A stretch of 64,000 bases of DNA from Terriglobia bacterium (GTDB taxonomy: Bacteria; Acidobacteriota; Terriglobia; Terriglobales; Acidobacteriaceae), in the NCBI GenBank assembly GCA_020073385.1, contig JAIQFH010000007.1, forward strand, positions 62,001 to 126,000, written 5' to 3'. The notes under the pieces were generated by a model that saw only the letters and a list, made by a program, of their open reading frames with translations, was not told the DNA's origin and made no database searches. The translations under genes and the position numbers were made by a program. Each line of letters starts with the position of its first letter. The first letter of the stretch is position 1. Shown here piece after piece: positions 53,831 through 62,269 of this stretch.

Positions 53831-54978
53831 AGACGTGGGCTTGCGCTCTGAGACTTGCTCCACGATTCCGCGGCGGCGAGTCGCCTGGAAATCGACGGAT
53901 GCGAGTGGAAGAACCACTCCACCCACTTCGAAGGCACGCGCTCAGCCAGGTTCTGCTCCGCGAGTTTGTTCATCGAAGATACAAAGGGTTCGACGCTGGC
54001 AATCGATTCGAAGGCGTAGCGGTCGGCCTGGCGCTCGTTGTAGCGCGAGTAGGCGTTGAGCGCGGGCATCAGCACGAGCGAAAGCACGACTGAAACCAGC
54101 GCCAGCAGCGGCAAGTTGGCGAAGTCGGAGAGCTCCTCGAACATGTGATGGTCGACGGCGTAGTGCAGGGTCCAGTTCGCGGCCCAGAATCCAACGAAGG
54201 TGATCGCAGCCTGCACGAAGATGCTCTTCAGGATGTGACGGTGGACGTGATGTCCCAGTTCGTGGGCGAGCACGGCTTCGATCTCGTCCGGAGTGTAGTT
54301 GTCGAGCAAGGTGTCGGCGAGAATGATTCTTCGCGTTCTGCCCAGGCCGGTGAGGGCGGCGTTGGCCTTCTTGCTCTTCTCCGACAATTTCCAGCGATAG
54401 ACTCCGCGGACGTGAGTGCCCGCGCGCTGGCCGAGCATAACGAGGCGCCGCTTCAGATCTTCGTCGTCGAGCGGTTCGAATTTGTAGAAGATCGGGAACA
54501 GGAGGACCGGGGCAAGTTGCGCGAGCAGGATGAACAGGCCCATGAACAGGGCCCAAGCCAGGAGCCACCAGTTTTGCGGCCATTGCCGGATCGTGAAATA
54601 CAGCAACTCGATCACAATGCTGCCGAGAACCAAGCCGACCAGAAATCCTTTGACGTCGTCCCACAACCAGGAGCCGAACCTCTGGTTCGAGAGCTTATAG
54701 CCCCGCTCTACGCGAAATCCGTAGTAGTCGAGACCGATGCCGAGCACCTTGCTGATGCCGAGCAAAAGTAAGATGTACATGAACAGGGACAACTCGTAGT
54801 TCCCGAACCCCATGTGGCTGGCCAAACTCTTCAGGGAACCGGACCAGCCCGTAGCTAGCAGCACAACCAGAAACACGAGTCCGACGCCGAAATCGGCGAT
54901 GCCGAGCCATCGCCGGATGCGGTTGTAGCGGCGCGCCTCTGGCGAATCACTCTGGGCCGGAATGGGTGCGTCTGGCAT
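53827..54978 (-). CDS. M48 family (Ste24-like) membrane zinc metalloprotease
   Basis: The zinc site is H239-E-L-G-H243 in VLAHELGHHVHRHIL, with the third ligand in NERQADRYAFES. About six membrane segments surround it (30-45, 60-80, 110-130, 135-165, 255-275, 285-310). The block WKLSEKSKKANAALTGLGRTRRI is typical of Ste24/CAAX-type M48A members. In bacteria the role is often membrane protein quality control. It is translationally coupled to the metallo-beta-lactamase gene. Confidence 0.9.
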   Translation of the reverse strand: MPDAPIPAQSDSPEARRYNRIRRWLGIADFGVGLVFLVVLLATGWSGSLKSLASHMGFGNYELSLFMYILLLLGISKVLGIGLDYYGFRVERGYKLSNQRFGSWLWDDVKGFLVGLVLGSIVIELLYFTIRQWPQNWWLLAWALFMGLFILLAQLAPVLLFPIFYKFEPLDDEDLKRRLVMLGQRAGTHVRGVYRWKLSEKSKKANAALTGLGRTRRIILADTLLDNYTPDEIEAVLAHELGHHVHRHILKSIFVQAAITFVGFWAANWTLHYAVDHHMFEELSDFANLPLLALVSVVLSLVLMPALNAYSRYNERQADRYAFESIASVEPFVSSMNKLAEQNLAERVPSKWVEWFFHSHPSISRRLAAAESWSKSQSASPRL

Positions 54979-55001
54979 TGTCTAATTGATTATCGCCCAC
55001 A

Positions 55002-56423
55002 TTAGGCACTGCTTCTCACAAATTGCTCGCCGGTCACGAGTAGTTCCTGCACCAGTTCCTTGGAAGCGGCTTCGGTGTAGAGCCGCAGCAAGTGCTCGGT
55101 TCCCGATGCACGGAACAGCGCCCAAGCTTCGGCCCCGTTTCCGTTCGTCGGCGCATCGAGAAAGAACTTTACGCCGTCCATGTACTCCTTCTTGAGCACT
55201 CTGTACTTGCCGAGACTCTGAGTGCTTTCGGAACGTGCGCGCTGGATTGCGCTTTGCTTCATCTCGTCCGGAATGTGCAAGTCTCGGCGGCCGTAGTAGT
55301 GCGGGCCGAATTCGCGCTGGAGATCGGCGACGAGTTGCCCCAGCGGCTTGCCTTCCTCGGCCATAGCGTTGGCCAGTAAGAGAGAGTTCAGAACGCCGTC
55401 GCGTTCGGGGAGAAAACGTGAATATCCAATGCCACCAGATTCTTCGCCACCCATCAGGATTTCATGGTCCATCATCAGGTCGGCCACGTACTTAAAGCCG
55501 ATGGAAGTCTCGTGCATTTTACGCCCGTATTTGGCAGCGATGCGGTCGATCATGCGGGTGGTATTGAAGGCGCGAACGACGTCGCCCGGCCACCTCTTGC
55601 GTTCCAGCAACCAGCGCAGCAGCACGCAGAAAATCTTGTGCGAGTCGACGAAGCTGCCGTCCTCGGCTACCGCTCCGATGCGGTCGGCGTCGCCGTCGGT
55701 GGCGAGGCCCGCATCGCACTTCTCGCGAACGACTGTTTCCTGCAACATGGCAACATGCGGTTCGATCGGCTCAGGATTAATGCCGGGAAAGAGCGGGTTC
55801 AGTTCCTGACGGATCGCGACACAGTGCACTCCGCGTTCGGCGAAGATTCCAGTCAGAACACCGCGCCCCGAGCCGTACATCGCGTCGACGGCGAACTTGA
55901 ATTGCGTTTTCGCAATGAGGTCCATGTCGGCGAAGGCGCAGACGGCTTTCACATATTCCTTCTTCAGATCGACTTCTTCGATCTTCGCCTTCGTTCCTTT
56001 GGGCTCCGCCCCGGCGGCGAGCTCATCTTCGATCTTCTTCATGATCGCCGGAGTGGCCGAGCCGCCGAAGTTGCCCTTGAACTTCACTCCATTCCAGTTC
56101 CAGGGATTGTGGCTGGAGGTAACCATCACACCGCCGGCCGCGCCTTGATGCTTCACCGCGTAGGAAACGGCTGGAGTAGGGGTGTAGTCGTTAGCCAGTT
56201 TGACCGGAATGCCGGCTTCGGCGAGCACTTCGGCGACGATCTGCGCGGCGCGGGGAGAGGCGAAACGAGCGTCGTATCCGACGATGACGCCACGCTGCGG
56301 TTGTTCGTTCTTCAGCACGTAACCGGCAATTGCGCCCGCGACGCGGCGGACGTTGTCGAAGGTGAAGTCGTCGGCGATGAGGCCGCGCCAGCCGTCGGTG
56401 CCGAATTTGATTTCTTGGCTCAT
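55002..56423 (-). CDS. Phosphohexomutase (phosphomannomutase/phosphoglucomutase type)
   Basis: The four domain signatures are present: catalytic TSSHNPWNWNG with its Ser, metal-binding DGDADR, sugar-binding GGEESGG and phosphate-binding RASGTEHLLRLY. Length 473 residues. The context between manC and manA-linked genes suggests conversion of mannose 6-phosphate to mannose 1-phosphate, but the family also includes glucose and glucosamine mutases. It lies 88 bases downstream of manC, with a hairpin repeat in the gap. Confidence 0.9.
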   Translation of the reverse strand: MSQEIKFGTDGWRGLIADDFTFDNVRRVAGAIAGYVLKNEQPQRGVIVGYDARFASPRAAQIVAEVLAEAGIPVKLANDYTPTPAVSYAVKHQGAAGGVMVTSSHNPWNWNGVKFKGNFGGSATPAIMKKIEDELAAGAEPKGTKAKIEEVDLKKEYVKAVCAFADMDLIAKTQFKFAVDAMYGSGRGVLTGIFAERGVHCVAIRQELNPLFPGINPEPIEPHVAMLQETVVREKCDAGLATDGDADRIGAVAEDGSFVDSHKIFCVLLRWLLERKRWPGDVVRAFNTTRMIDRIAAKYGRKMHETSIGFKYVADLMMDHEILMGGEESGGIGYSRFLPERDGVLNSLLLANAMAEEGKPLGQLVADLQREFGPHYYGRRDLHIPDEMKQSAIQRARSESTQSLGKYRVLKKEYMDGVKFFLDAPTNGNGAEAWALFRASGTEHLLRLYTEAASKELVQELLVTGEQFVRSSA

Positions 56424-56429
56424 CGGAAG

Positions 56430-56513
56430 CAGTTTCGAGTTTCAGGTTTCAAGTTTCGAGAAAACGTCGCAGATGAGTTGTATATTCTCGAAGCCCGAAA
56501 CTGGAAACTTCTA
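56430..56513. repeat. Inverted low-complexity repeat between manC and the phosphohexomutase gene
   Basis: AGTTTCAGGTTTCAAGTTTC and CGAGAA on one arm pair, with mismatches, with TTCTCGAAGCCCGAAACTGG. The loop is about 22 bases. It resembles the family E and 57627 repeats in design. Confidence 0.6.
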
Positions 56514-57620
56514 CGTCAGCTTGTGCAATTTCCTTTCGTCCAGAAACTTCACCACCTTGCCTACGTCCTGCGCGTGCTGACGCGTCGTGATCAACAAGGC
56601 GTCCGATGTTTCTACCACGACTACATCGCTCACCCCCACTGCTGCTACGAATTTTCCGGGGGCATGCACGTAATTGCCGCGGGCGTTCAGAACAAAGGTG
56701 CCGGCGGCGTCGAACAAGTTGCCTTCCGGCGGAGTGCTCTTCGCCGTGTGATGTTCGTGCAGAGCCGTCCAGGAACCGAGGTCGTTCCATCCAAAGTCGG
56801 CGGGGAGACAGAAGATGTTGCTGTCTTGTTCGCCCTTGGCGGAGCGCGGTTCGAGCAAGGCGTAGTCGACGCTGATGTTTTCGCACTTCGGGTAGAGCTT
56901 GCGGAGCGTGGCGGCGAATCGTGCGGTCCCGAATTTCGACGCGATCTCTTCGAGGATGAGCGCTGTCTTGGGCAGATGCTCGCGCAGGGCGTCAGCCAGG
57001 GTTCGGGCGCTCCACAGGAACATTCCGCTATTCCAGAAGTAGTTCCCCGCTGCGACAAACTCGGCAGCCGTATCGTCATTCGGCTTTTCGGTGAACCGCC
57101 GTACGCGGAGTGCCTCGCCTTCATACAACCCGCCAACTTCGATATACCCGTAGCCGGTTTCCGCGCGAGTCGGACGGATGCCCAGGACCACGATGTTGGC
57201 TCCGGTGGCGGCAATTTCGATCCCGCGCTCCAGCGTCTCGCGATATCGCTTCTCGTCGGCGATCACGTGGTCGGAAGGGAACAGCCCGATTACGGCATCA
57301 GGATCTTTACGCAAGAGTAAGAATGCAGCCAGACCGATCGCCGGGGCTGTGTTGCGACCAACCGGTTCTGCCAACAGTTGTGGCTTCGGCAGCTTGGGAA
57401 GTTGCTTGACGATGGCAGGGCGGAGGTCATCGTTGGTGATGACCCAGAATTTCTTCGAAGGAGCCAGCGGCAAGAGGCGCGCGACGGTCTGCTGGATCAT
57501 GGTCTGCTTGCCGTCGAGCGCCAGCAGTTGCTTGGCTCGCTTCTTGCGGCTGAGGGGCCAGAAGCGGGTGCCGCGGCCGCCGGCGAGAATCACGGGATAG
57601 AAGTTGGGGTTCTTGCTCAT
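56511..57620 (-). CDS. manC: Mannose-1-phosphate guanylyltransferase
   Basis: ManC makes GDP-mannose from mannose 1-phosphate and GTP. The nucleotide-binding loop PVILAGGRGTRFWPLSRKKRAKQ, FPSDHVIADEKRY, GYGYIE, RFTEKP and NSGMFLW are all characteristic. At 369 residues it is the short type without a C-terminal isomerase domain; a separate manA is encoded just upstream. GDP-mannose may feed surface polysaccharide. Confidence 0.94.
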   Translation of the reverse strand: MSKNPNFYPVILAGGRGTRFWPLSRKKRAKQLLALDGKQTMIQQTVARLLPLAPSKKFWVITNDDLRPAIVKQLPKLPKPQLLAEPVGRNTAPAIGLAAFLLLRKDPDAVIGLFPSDHVIADEKRYRETLERGIEIAATGANIVVLGIRPTRAETGYGYIEVGGLYEGEALRVRRFTEKPNDDTAAEFVAAGNYFWNSGMFLWSARTLADALREHLPKTALILEEIASKFGTARFAATLRKLYPKCENISVDYALLEPRSAKGEQDSNIFCLPADFGWNDLGSWTALHEHHTAKSTPPEGNLFDAAGTFVLNARGNYVHAPGKFVAAVGVSDVVVVETSDALLITTRQHAQDVGKVVKFLDERKLHKLT

Positions 57621-57626
57621 GCTTGC

Positions 57627-57720
57627 GATTTCAGACTGTAGATTTCAAATTGCAGACTGTGTCCATCGTTCACAATTTACTCAAGATTCAATCTGAAATC
57701 TAAAATCTGCAATCTGAAAT
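57627..57720. repeat. Inverted low-complexity repeat between manA and manC
   Basis: ATTTCAGACTGTAGATTTC and CAAATTGCAGACTG form one arm; CAATCTGAAATCTAAAATC and TGCAATCTGAAAT form the imperfect inverse arm, about 32 bases each. It fills the 104-base gap. Confidence 0.65.
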
Positions 57721-57724
57721 ATCC

Positions 57725-58723
57725 TTACATTCTCGTTTCCGGCTCGGGCAGTGCTCTTCCGGGCACATAGGCCCGGAGGAATTCCACGGCCCACTGCGGC
57801 CGCACACCAAAATCCCCCACAGATGCGGGAATCACGACGGCGTCACCTTTCGCCAGTGTCACGGGCTCAAATCCCGGGGCCTCGATGACTCCGCAGCCCT
57901 CCACTGCAACTAGAATCTGCGCCGAACTCTTTCCGGAATCGTCGCGAACCGCGAATTGCAGCGCATCTTTCGCTTCGAACATCTCGACCACGAAGTAGGG
58001 AGCGGCGACAAGTGGTGCGCGACGGCTCTTGCTGCGGATCTGCTCGGGCGCGGGACGCAGAACCTTTCCCGACTTAACGTTTTCTTTGACAGCGGCCATG
58101 CCGTCTTTCAGGTGCAACTCCCGCGGGCGGCCGTAATCGTAGAGGCGATAGGTCATGTCGGACTGCTGTTGCGTTTCGACGATGATTGATCCCGGACCTA
58201 GCGTGTGGACAGTGCCTCCGGCGACGTAGATCATGTCTCCGGCATAGACGTCGATCCAGTTGAGCACTTCCTCGGCACGGTTCTGATGAATCGCTTCTTC
58301 CAGCTGCGCGGCAGTGACGCCGGGCTTGAGTCCCAGCGCAATCTGGGCGCCCGGTTTGGCGTACGCGACGTACCAGCATTCAGTCTTACCCCAAGGTTGC
58401 CCGACGCGCATGGCCTGCGCGTCGTCGGGATGCACCTGCACCGATAGCTTTTCGTGGGGAAAGAGGAACTTGAGCAGTAGGGGGAATCGTTTGGGATCGC
58501 GGGCTGCTTCGCCCACTAAGTCGCGCTGATATTCCTCGCTGAGTTGAGCTAGGCTTTTGCCTTTGAGCGGACCGTTCGCGACTTTGCACTCGTCGCCGGT
58601 CAGCCAGGATTCGCCGATCTTCTGGTCGAACCGGTGGTTGGGGTAGATCGGGGATAAATCCTGCGTCCCCCAGGGGCGCGGGTCGAATCCCGGTTGCATC
58701 AGAAGCGGATAAAGACTTTCCAT
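57725..58723 (-). CDS. manA: Mannose-6-phosphate isomerase
   Basis: The enzyme interconverts fructose 6-phosphate and mannose 6-phosphate. The zinc ligands are visible in LSVQVHPDDAQ (His), GKTECWYV (Glu) and GGTVHTLGPG (His), and the N-terminal MQPGFDPRPWGTQ fits the type I small isomerases. I chose ATG 58723 (MESLYPLLMQPGF); the frame is open to 58825 but the added residues run into a repeat. It heads a leftward manA-manC-mutase order. Confidence 0.92.
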   Translation of the reverse strand: MESLYPLLMQPGFDPRPWGTQDLSPIYPNHRFDQKIGESWLTGDECKVANGPLKGKSLAQLSEEYQRDLVGEAARDPKRFPLLLKFLFPHEKLSVQVHPDDAQAMRVGQPWGKTECWYVAYAKPGAQIALGLKPGVTAAQLEEAIHQNRAEEVLNWIDVYAGDMIYVAGGTVHTLGPGSIIVETQQQSDMTYRLYDYGRPRELHLKDGMAAVKENVKSGKVLRPAPEQIRSKSRRAPLVAAPYFVVEMFEAKDALQFAVRDDSGKSSAQILVAVEGCGVIEAPGFEPVTLAKGDAVVIPASVGDFGVRPQWAVEFLRAYVPGRALPEPETRM

Positions 58724-58741
58724 GTGAAAACTTGCGTCCAC

Positions 58742-58772
58742 AAAAAAAGGCCGCTCACCAACAGAACGGCCT
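58742..58772 (-). terminator. Intrinsic terminator of the aminotransferase gene
   Basis: In leftward direction AGGCCGTT-loop-GAGCGGCCT is followed by seven T. It is located between the aminotransferase stop (58877) and the manA start. Confidence 0.75.
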
Positions 58773-58796
58773 GCGCCGAGCCAGATCAGGATTTTC

Positions 58797-58870
58797 CCTG
58801 TGCCCTCTCTGTCCTCTGTGGTCAAAGATTTTCCAGAAACTCACCACAGAGGACACAGAGGAGCATGGAG
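58797..58870. repeat. Family F inverted pair
   Basis: CCCTGTGCCCTCTCTGTCC with TCTGTGGT faces ACCACAGAGGACACAGAGG, making a large imperfect hairpin with a loop near AAAGATTTTCCAGAAACTC. It contains the only complete head-to-head F pair in the window. Confidence 0.75.
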
Positions 58871-58876
58871 TAAAAG

Positions 58877-60073
58877 CTACAGCGCGGCGAAGAACTTCCG
58901 CATGCGCTCGAGACCGCGGTCCAACTCGGCCTTCGAGGTCGCATACGAAACGCGGATGTGATCGGTCGTGCCAAATCCTTCCCCGGGAACGGTGGCTACG
59001 TGCGCTTCGCGCAGGAGCCTTCCGGCCACATCAGATGCAGATTTCAGGCCTCCGCGACCGAGAAAGGACGAAATATTCGGATAGGCATAGAACGCGCCCT
59101 CCGGCTTCGTACAGGTCACGCCCGGGATCGAGCGCAACCCGTTCACCACGTGATCGCGAAGTTGGATATACTCCCGCCGCATCTGCTCGACGCACTCCTG
59201 CGGTCCTTTCAGAGCGGCGACCGCAGCCTTCTGCACAATCGACGTCGGATTCGAAGTCGACTGGCTTTGCAGCTTGGCCATCGCGCTGGTGACTGCCGCC
59301 GGAGCCATCGCGTAGCCCAGGCGCCATCCTGTCATGGCGTAGGTCTTCGAGAGCGACCCGAGGACGACGAAGCGTTCCTTGCATTCGCGCAGCGAGCCGA
59401 CCGAGAAATTCTTCCCGCTGTAGTTGAGATACACGTAGCACTCGTCGGACAGCACCCAGATGCCGCGCTGGTGCGCCAGGCGAATCACTTCGGTCATGTC
59501 TTCGGGCTTCATGACGGCGCCAGAGGGATTCGAGGGCGAATTCAGGATGATCACCTTCGTCCTCGGTGTGATCAGACGGGCGACCATCTCAGCGGTGACG
59601 CGGAATCCCTGCGCCTCGTCGGATTGCAGCAGAACACAATTCCCGCCTGCATAGCGAATGATGTCCTTGAACGAAACCCAGTACGGGACCGGCAGAATGA
59701 CTTCATCGCCGTGATCGACAAGAACCTGAATAGTATTAAAAAGTGCGTGTTTGCCGCCGACGGAGGCGATGATCTCTTCGCGGCGATAATCGGAATCAAA
59801 ATCGACGTTATGACGGTGTGCGACCGCGTCGCGTAATTCGGCTGTGCCGGCGACGGCTGTGTACTTGCTGAAATTTGCTTGAATGGCTGCAATGGCCGCT
59901 TCCTTGATGTGCTGCGGTGTGGAGAAATGTGGTTCGCCGGCGCCGAAATCGACGACGTCGATGCCCTGCGTTCGGAGTTTGTCCGCCTCCGCGACGACCG
60001 CCATCGTGGCGGAAGGTTCGATCCGGTTGATCCTTTCCGTAAGTTTCACTGCTTCCATGGTTGCCGTGGTCAT
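58877..60073 (-). CDS. PLP-dependent class I aminotransferase (aspartate aminotransferase type)
   Basis: Residue K243 in GSLSKTYAMTGWRLGY is the PLP lysine. The blocks NSPSNPSGAVMKPEDM, SDECYVYLNYSG and the ending EGFGTTDHIRVSYA fit subgroup I-beta aspartate-like aminotransferases; the substrate is not certain. 398 residues is normal. The start ATG 60073 overlaps the stop of coaD as ATGA, so the two genes are coupled. Confidence 0.92.
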   Translation of the reverse strand: MTTATMEAVKLTERINRIEPSATMAVVAEADKLRTQGIDVVDFGAGEPHFSTPQHIKEAAIAAIQANFSKYTAVAGTAELRDAVAHRHNVDFDSDYRREEIIASVGGKHALFNTIQVLVDHGDEVILPVPYWVSFKDIIRYAGGNCVLLQSDEAQGFRVTAEMVARLITPRTKVIILNSPSNPSGAVMKPEDMTEVIRLAHQRGIWVLSDECYVYLNYSGKNFSVGSLRECKERFVVLGSLSKTYAMTGWRLGYAMAPAAVTSAMAKLQSQSTSNPTSIVQKAAVAALKGPQECVEQMRREYIQLRDHVVNGLRSIPGVTCTKPEGAFYAYPNISSFLGRGGLKSASDVAGRLLREAHVATVPGEGFGTTDHIRVSYATSKAELDRGLERMRKFFAAL

Positions 60074-60615
60074 GCTTTTTTCTTCCTTCTCCTGGGCACT
60101 TCTGCGAGTTGCGTCCCGCCCAGCTTGTAGGCTGGGTCCAGTTTCTCGCGCAACTTCTGTTCGACAATTTCCGGGACGAGTCCCTTTACGGGGCCGCCCG
60201 CCTGCGCCACTTCCCGCACCAGCCGCGAACTAACGTAGGAGTACTTGTCGGCCGGCATCATGAAGACCGTTTCCAGAGTGGGCTCCAGTTTGCGATTCAT
60301 CAGCGCCATCTGGAGCTCGTATTCATAGTCGCTGATGGCGCGAATGCCGCGCAGGACGCACATCGCGTCAATCGATTTCGCGTATTCGACCATCAGACCG
60401 TCAAAGGTGTCGATCCGAACGTTGCTCAGGTCGGCAGTCAGCGCGCCCAGCATCTCCCGGCGCTCGGCTACGCTGAACATCGGGACCTTCTCCGAGTTCC
60501 TGAGGATGGCAACGACCAACTCCTCAAAAATCTTGCTGCCTCGCTGAATCAGGTCGAGGTGCCCGTTCGTGGGTGGATCAAAGGAACCCGGGTAAATGGC
60601 CCTGCCTTTATTCAA
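60070..60615 (-). CDS. coaD: CoaD, phosphopantetheine adenylyltransferase
   Basis: CoaD transfers AMP to 4'-phosphopantetheine, the next-to-last step of coenzyme A synthesis. The N-terminal YPGSFDPPTNGHLDLIQRG holds the nucleotide-binding TxGH, RGIRAISDYEYELQMALMN and the ISS-like YSYVSSRLVRE follow. The start is a TTG at 60615 with GAGG just upstream. The end (PRRRKKKA) is unusually basic and longer than the E. coli enzyme by about 20 residues. Confidence 0.93.
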   Translation of the reverse strand: MNKGRAIYPGSFDPPTNGHLDLIQRGSKIFEELVVAILRNSEKVPMFSVAERREMLGALTADLSNVRIDTFDGLMVEYAKSIDAMCVLRGIRAISDYEYELQMALMNRKLEPTLETVFMMPADKYSYVSSRLVREVAQAGGPVKGLVPEIVEQKLREKLDPAYKLGGTQLAEVPRRRKKKA

Positions 60616-60749
60616 TCGTCCTCAATCGAAGCCCGCCCGCTTTGGCTACACGAGCAGCGGCGCAGTAACTTAGAGATTCTATGCGGGTGAGAGCAGGGAT
60701 GGCAATGGAATGTGGGGATAGCACCGCAGTGTGGGCATTTGCAGAGGGA

Positions 60750-60815
60750 TGTGGGGACCGCCGCCTCGGCTGTCCGTCGAGCGAAGCTCGAGTGGCGAGG
60801 ATGGCGGCGCTACGG
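60750..60815 (+). repeat. Family A palindromic repeat, intergenic
   Basis: TGTGGGGACCGCCGCCTCGG, CTGTCC and GTCGAGCGAAGCTCGAG match the mnmG and mnmE copies. It lies in the 267-base gap between coaD and recA. Confidence 0.75.
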
Positions 60816-60882
60816 TTGGGATGCAGCTGAAGGGAGGCCCGGGCGCGACTCACGGATGAGCCGCACCCGGTGGCAACGAAAC

Positions 60883-61989
60883 TCAGCGTCTGGCCGCGAC
60901 GATTGGAGCCTTGGGTGTATCGGTCGCCGCTGGCATGGTAGTCACTCTGCCCGTTGGAGCTGTGGTCCCCGCCGCGGCGGTCGGCTGTGCCGGCGCAGCG
61001 ATCAATCCCAGCGCCTTTCGCACTTCGGTGTCCAGCTTGGCCATCACGTCTTTGTTGTCTTTCAGGAACTGGCGGGCATTTTCGCGTCCCTGGCCGATGC
61101 GCTCGCTCTTGTAGCTGAACCACGAGCCGGACTTTTCAAGGATGTTGTTGTTGACCGCCAGATCGAGCAGATCGCCTTCGCGGGAGATGCCTTCACCGTA
61201 GAGGATGTCGAACTCCGCCTCGCGGAACGGGGCGGCAACTTTGTTCTTCACGACTTTGACCTTCGTGCGGGATCCGGTGACAACGTCGCCCTCTTTGATG
61301 GCCGCGATGCGGCGGATGTCGACGCGGACGGAAGAGTAAAACTTGAGAGCGCGACCACCCGTGGTTGTCTCGGGGTTGCCGAACATTACGCCGATTTTTT
61401 CGCGAATCTGGTTGATGAAGATCAGGCAGGTGCGCGACTTGGACACCGTGCCCGTCAATTTGCGGAGGGCTTGCGACATCAGGCGCGCCTGCAGGCCCAT
61501 GTGGCTGTCGCCCATCTCGCCATCGAGTTCGGCCTTGGGCACGAGGGCCGCGACCGAATCGACCACCAGCACGTCAATTGCGTTGGACCGCACCAGCGCC
61601 TCGGTGATTTCCAGCGCCTGCTCGCCGTAGTCGGGCTGCGAGACCAGCAGGTTGTCGACATCGACGCCGAGTTTCTTGGCATAGGCAGGATCGAGCGCAT
61701 GTTCAGCATCGACGAAAGCGGCCATGCCTCCGGTCTTTTGTGCTTCAGCAATGACCTGCAAGGTGATGGTCGTCTTGCCTGACGATTCCGGCCCGAACAC
61801 TTCCACTACGCGGCCGCGGGGGAATCCGCCGACGCCCAGCGCTGCGTCGAACGAGATGGAGCCTGTCGAGATCACTGCGATCGGGACAATAGCTTCCTTC
61901 GACCCCAACCGCATGATCGAACCCTTGCCAAACTGCTTTTCGATTTGAGATACCGCCAACTCGATCGCCTTGCCCCGCTCGTCCGCCAT
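60883..61989 (-). CDS. recA: RecA recombinase
   Basis: RecA drives strand exchange and the SOS response. The Walker A motif is GPESSGKTT, and [46 protein letters not shown] and the L2 region are intact. The C-terminal tail is Ala/Pro-rich ([16 protein letters not shown]), as in some other acidobacterial proteins. No typical SOS box of either the E. coli or Bacillus type was seen upstream. Confidence 0.97.
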   Translation of the reverse strand: MADERGKAIELAVSQIEKQFGKGSIMRLGSKEAIVPIAVISTGSISFDAALGVGGFPRGRVVEVFGPESSGKTTITLQVIAEAQKTGGMAAFVDAEHALDPAYAKKLGVDVDNLLVSQPDYGEQALEITEALVRSNAIDVLVVDSVAALVPKAELDGEMGDSHMGLQARLMSQALRKLTGTVSKSRTCLIFINQIREKIGVMFGNPETTTGGRALKFYSSVRVDIRRIAAIKEGDVVTGSRTKVKVVKNKVAAPFREAEFDILYGEGISREGDLLDLAVNNNILEKSGSWFSYKSERIGQGRENARQFLKDNKDVMAKLDTEVRKALGLIAAPAQPTAAAGTTAPTGRVTTMPAATDTPKAPIVAARR

Positions 61990-62043
61990 GGAAGTGGCTC
62001 CTTTGAAGAGTGCGAAATATTAGTGCTGTCTAAGTTTGGTCGG

Positions 62044-62049
62044 ATTATA
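62044..62049 (-). promoter_or_regulatory. Possible -10 box of recA
   Basis: Read leftward, TATAAT occurs about 55 bases upstream of the recA start. There is no strong -35 match at the right distance. Confidence 0.4.
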
Positions 62050-62136
62050 CATAGGAACGGAAGCGAAGAAAAGGCGAATCAAGAACATTACTGTGGAAAG
62101 CGTTCCGAAATGGCACCGTTTTGTGTCATTCCAGAC

Positions 62137-62266
62137 CTTTGTCATCCTGAGGCCCGCGATTTTTGCGGGCGGAGGACCTATGCACTGTTGCCCGGAGCGC
62201 GAACAAAACAGGCACGATGCATAGGTCCTCCGGCGCAAAGAACGCGCCTCAGGATGACCAAGAGGG
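62137..62266. repeat. Family G large inverted repeat between thyX and recA
   Basis: GTCATCCTGAGGCCCGCG and GGAGGACCTATGCA face, in reverse, CTCAGGATGAC and TGCATAGGTCC, with arms of about 50 bases and a loop near TTGCCCGGAGCGCG. It nearly abuts the stop of thyX and may end its transcript. Confidence 0.8.
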
Positions 62267-62269
62267 ATA

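Noticed and set aside
61990-62269. LexA/SOS box upstream of recA
   Set aside because: Neither CTGT-N8-ACAG nor GAAC-N4-GTTC was found; the phylum may use a different operator.
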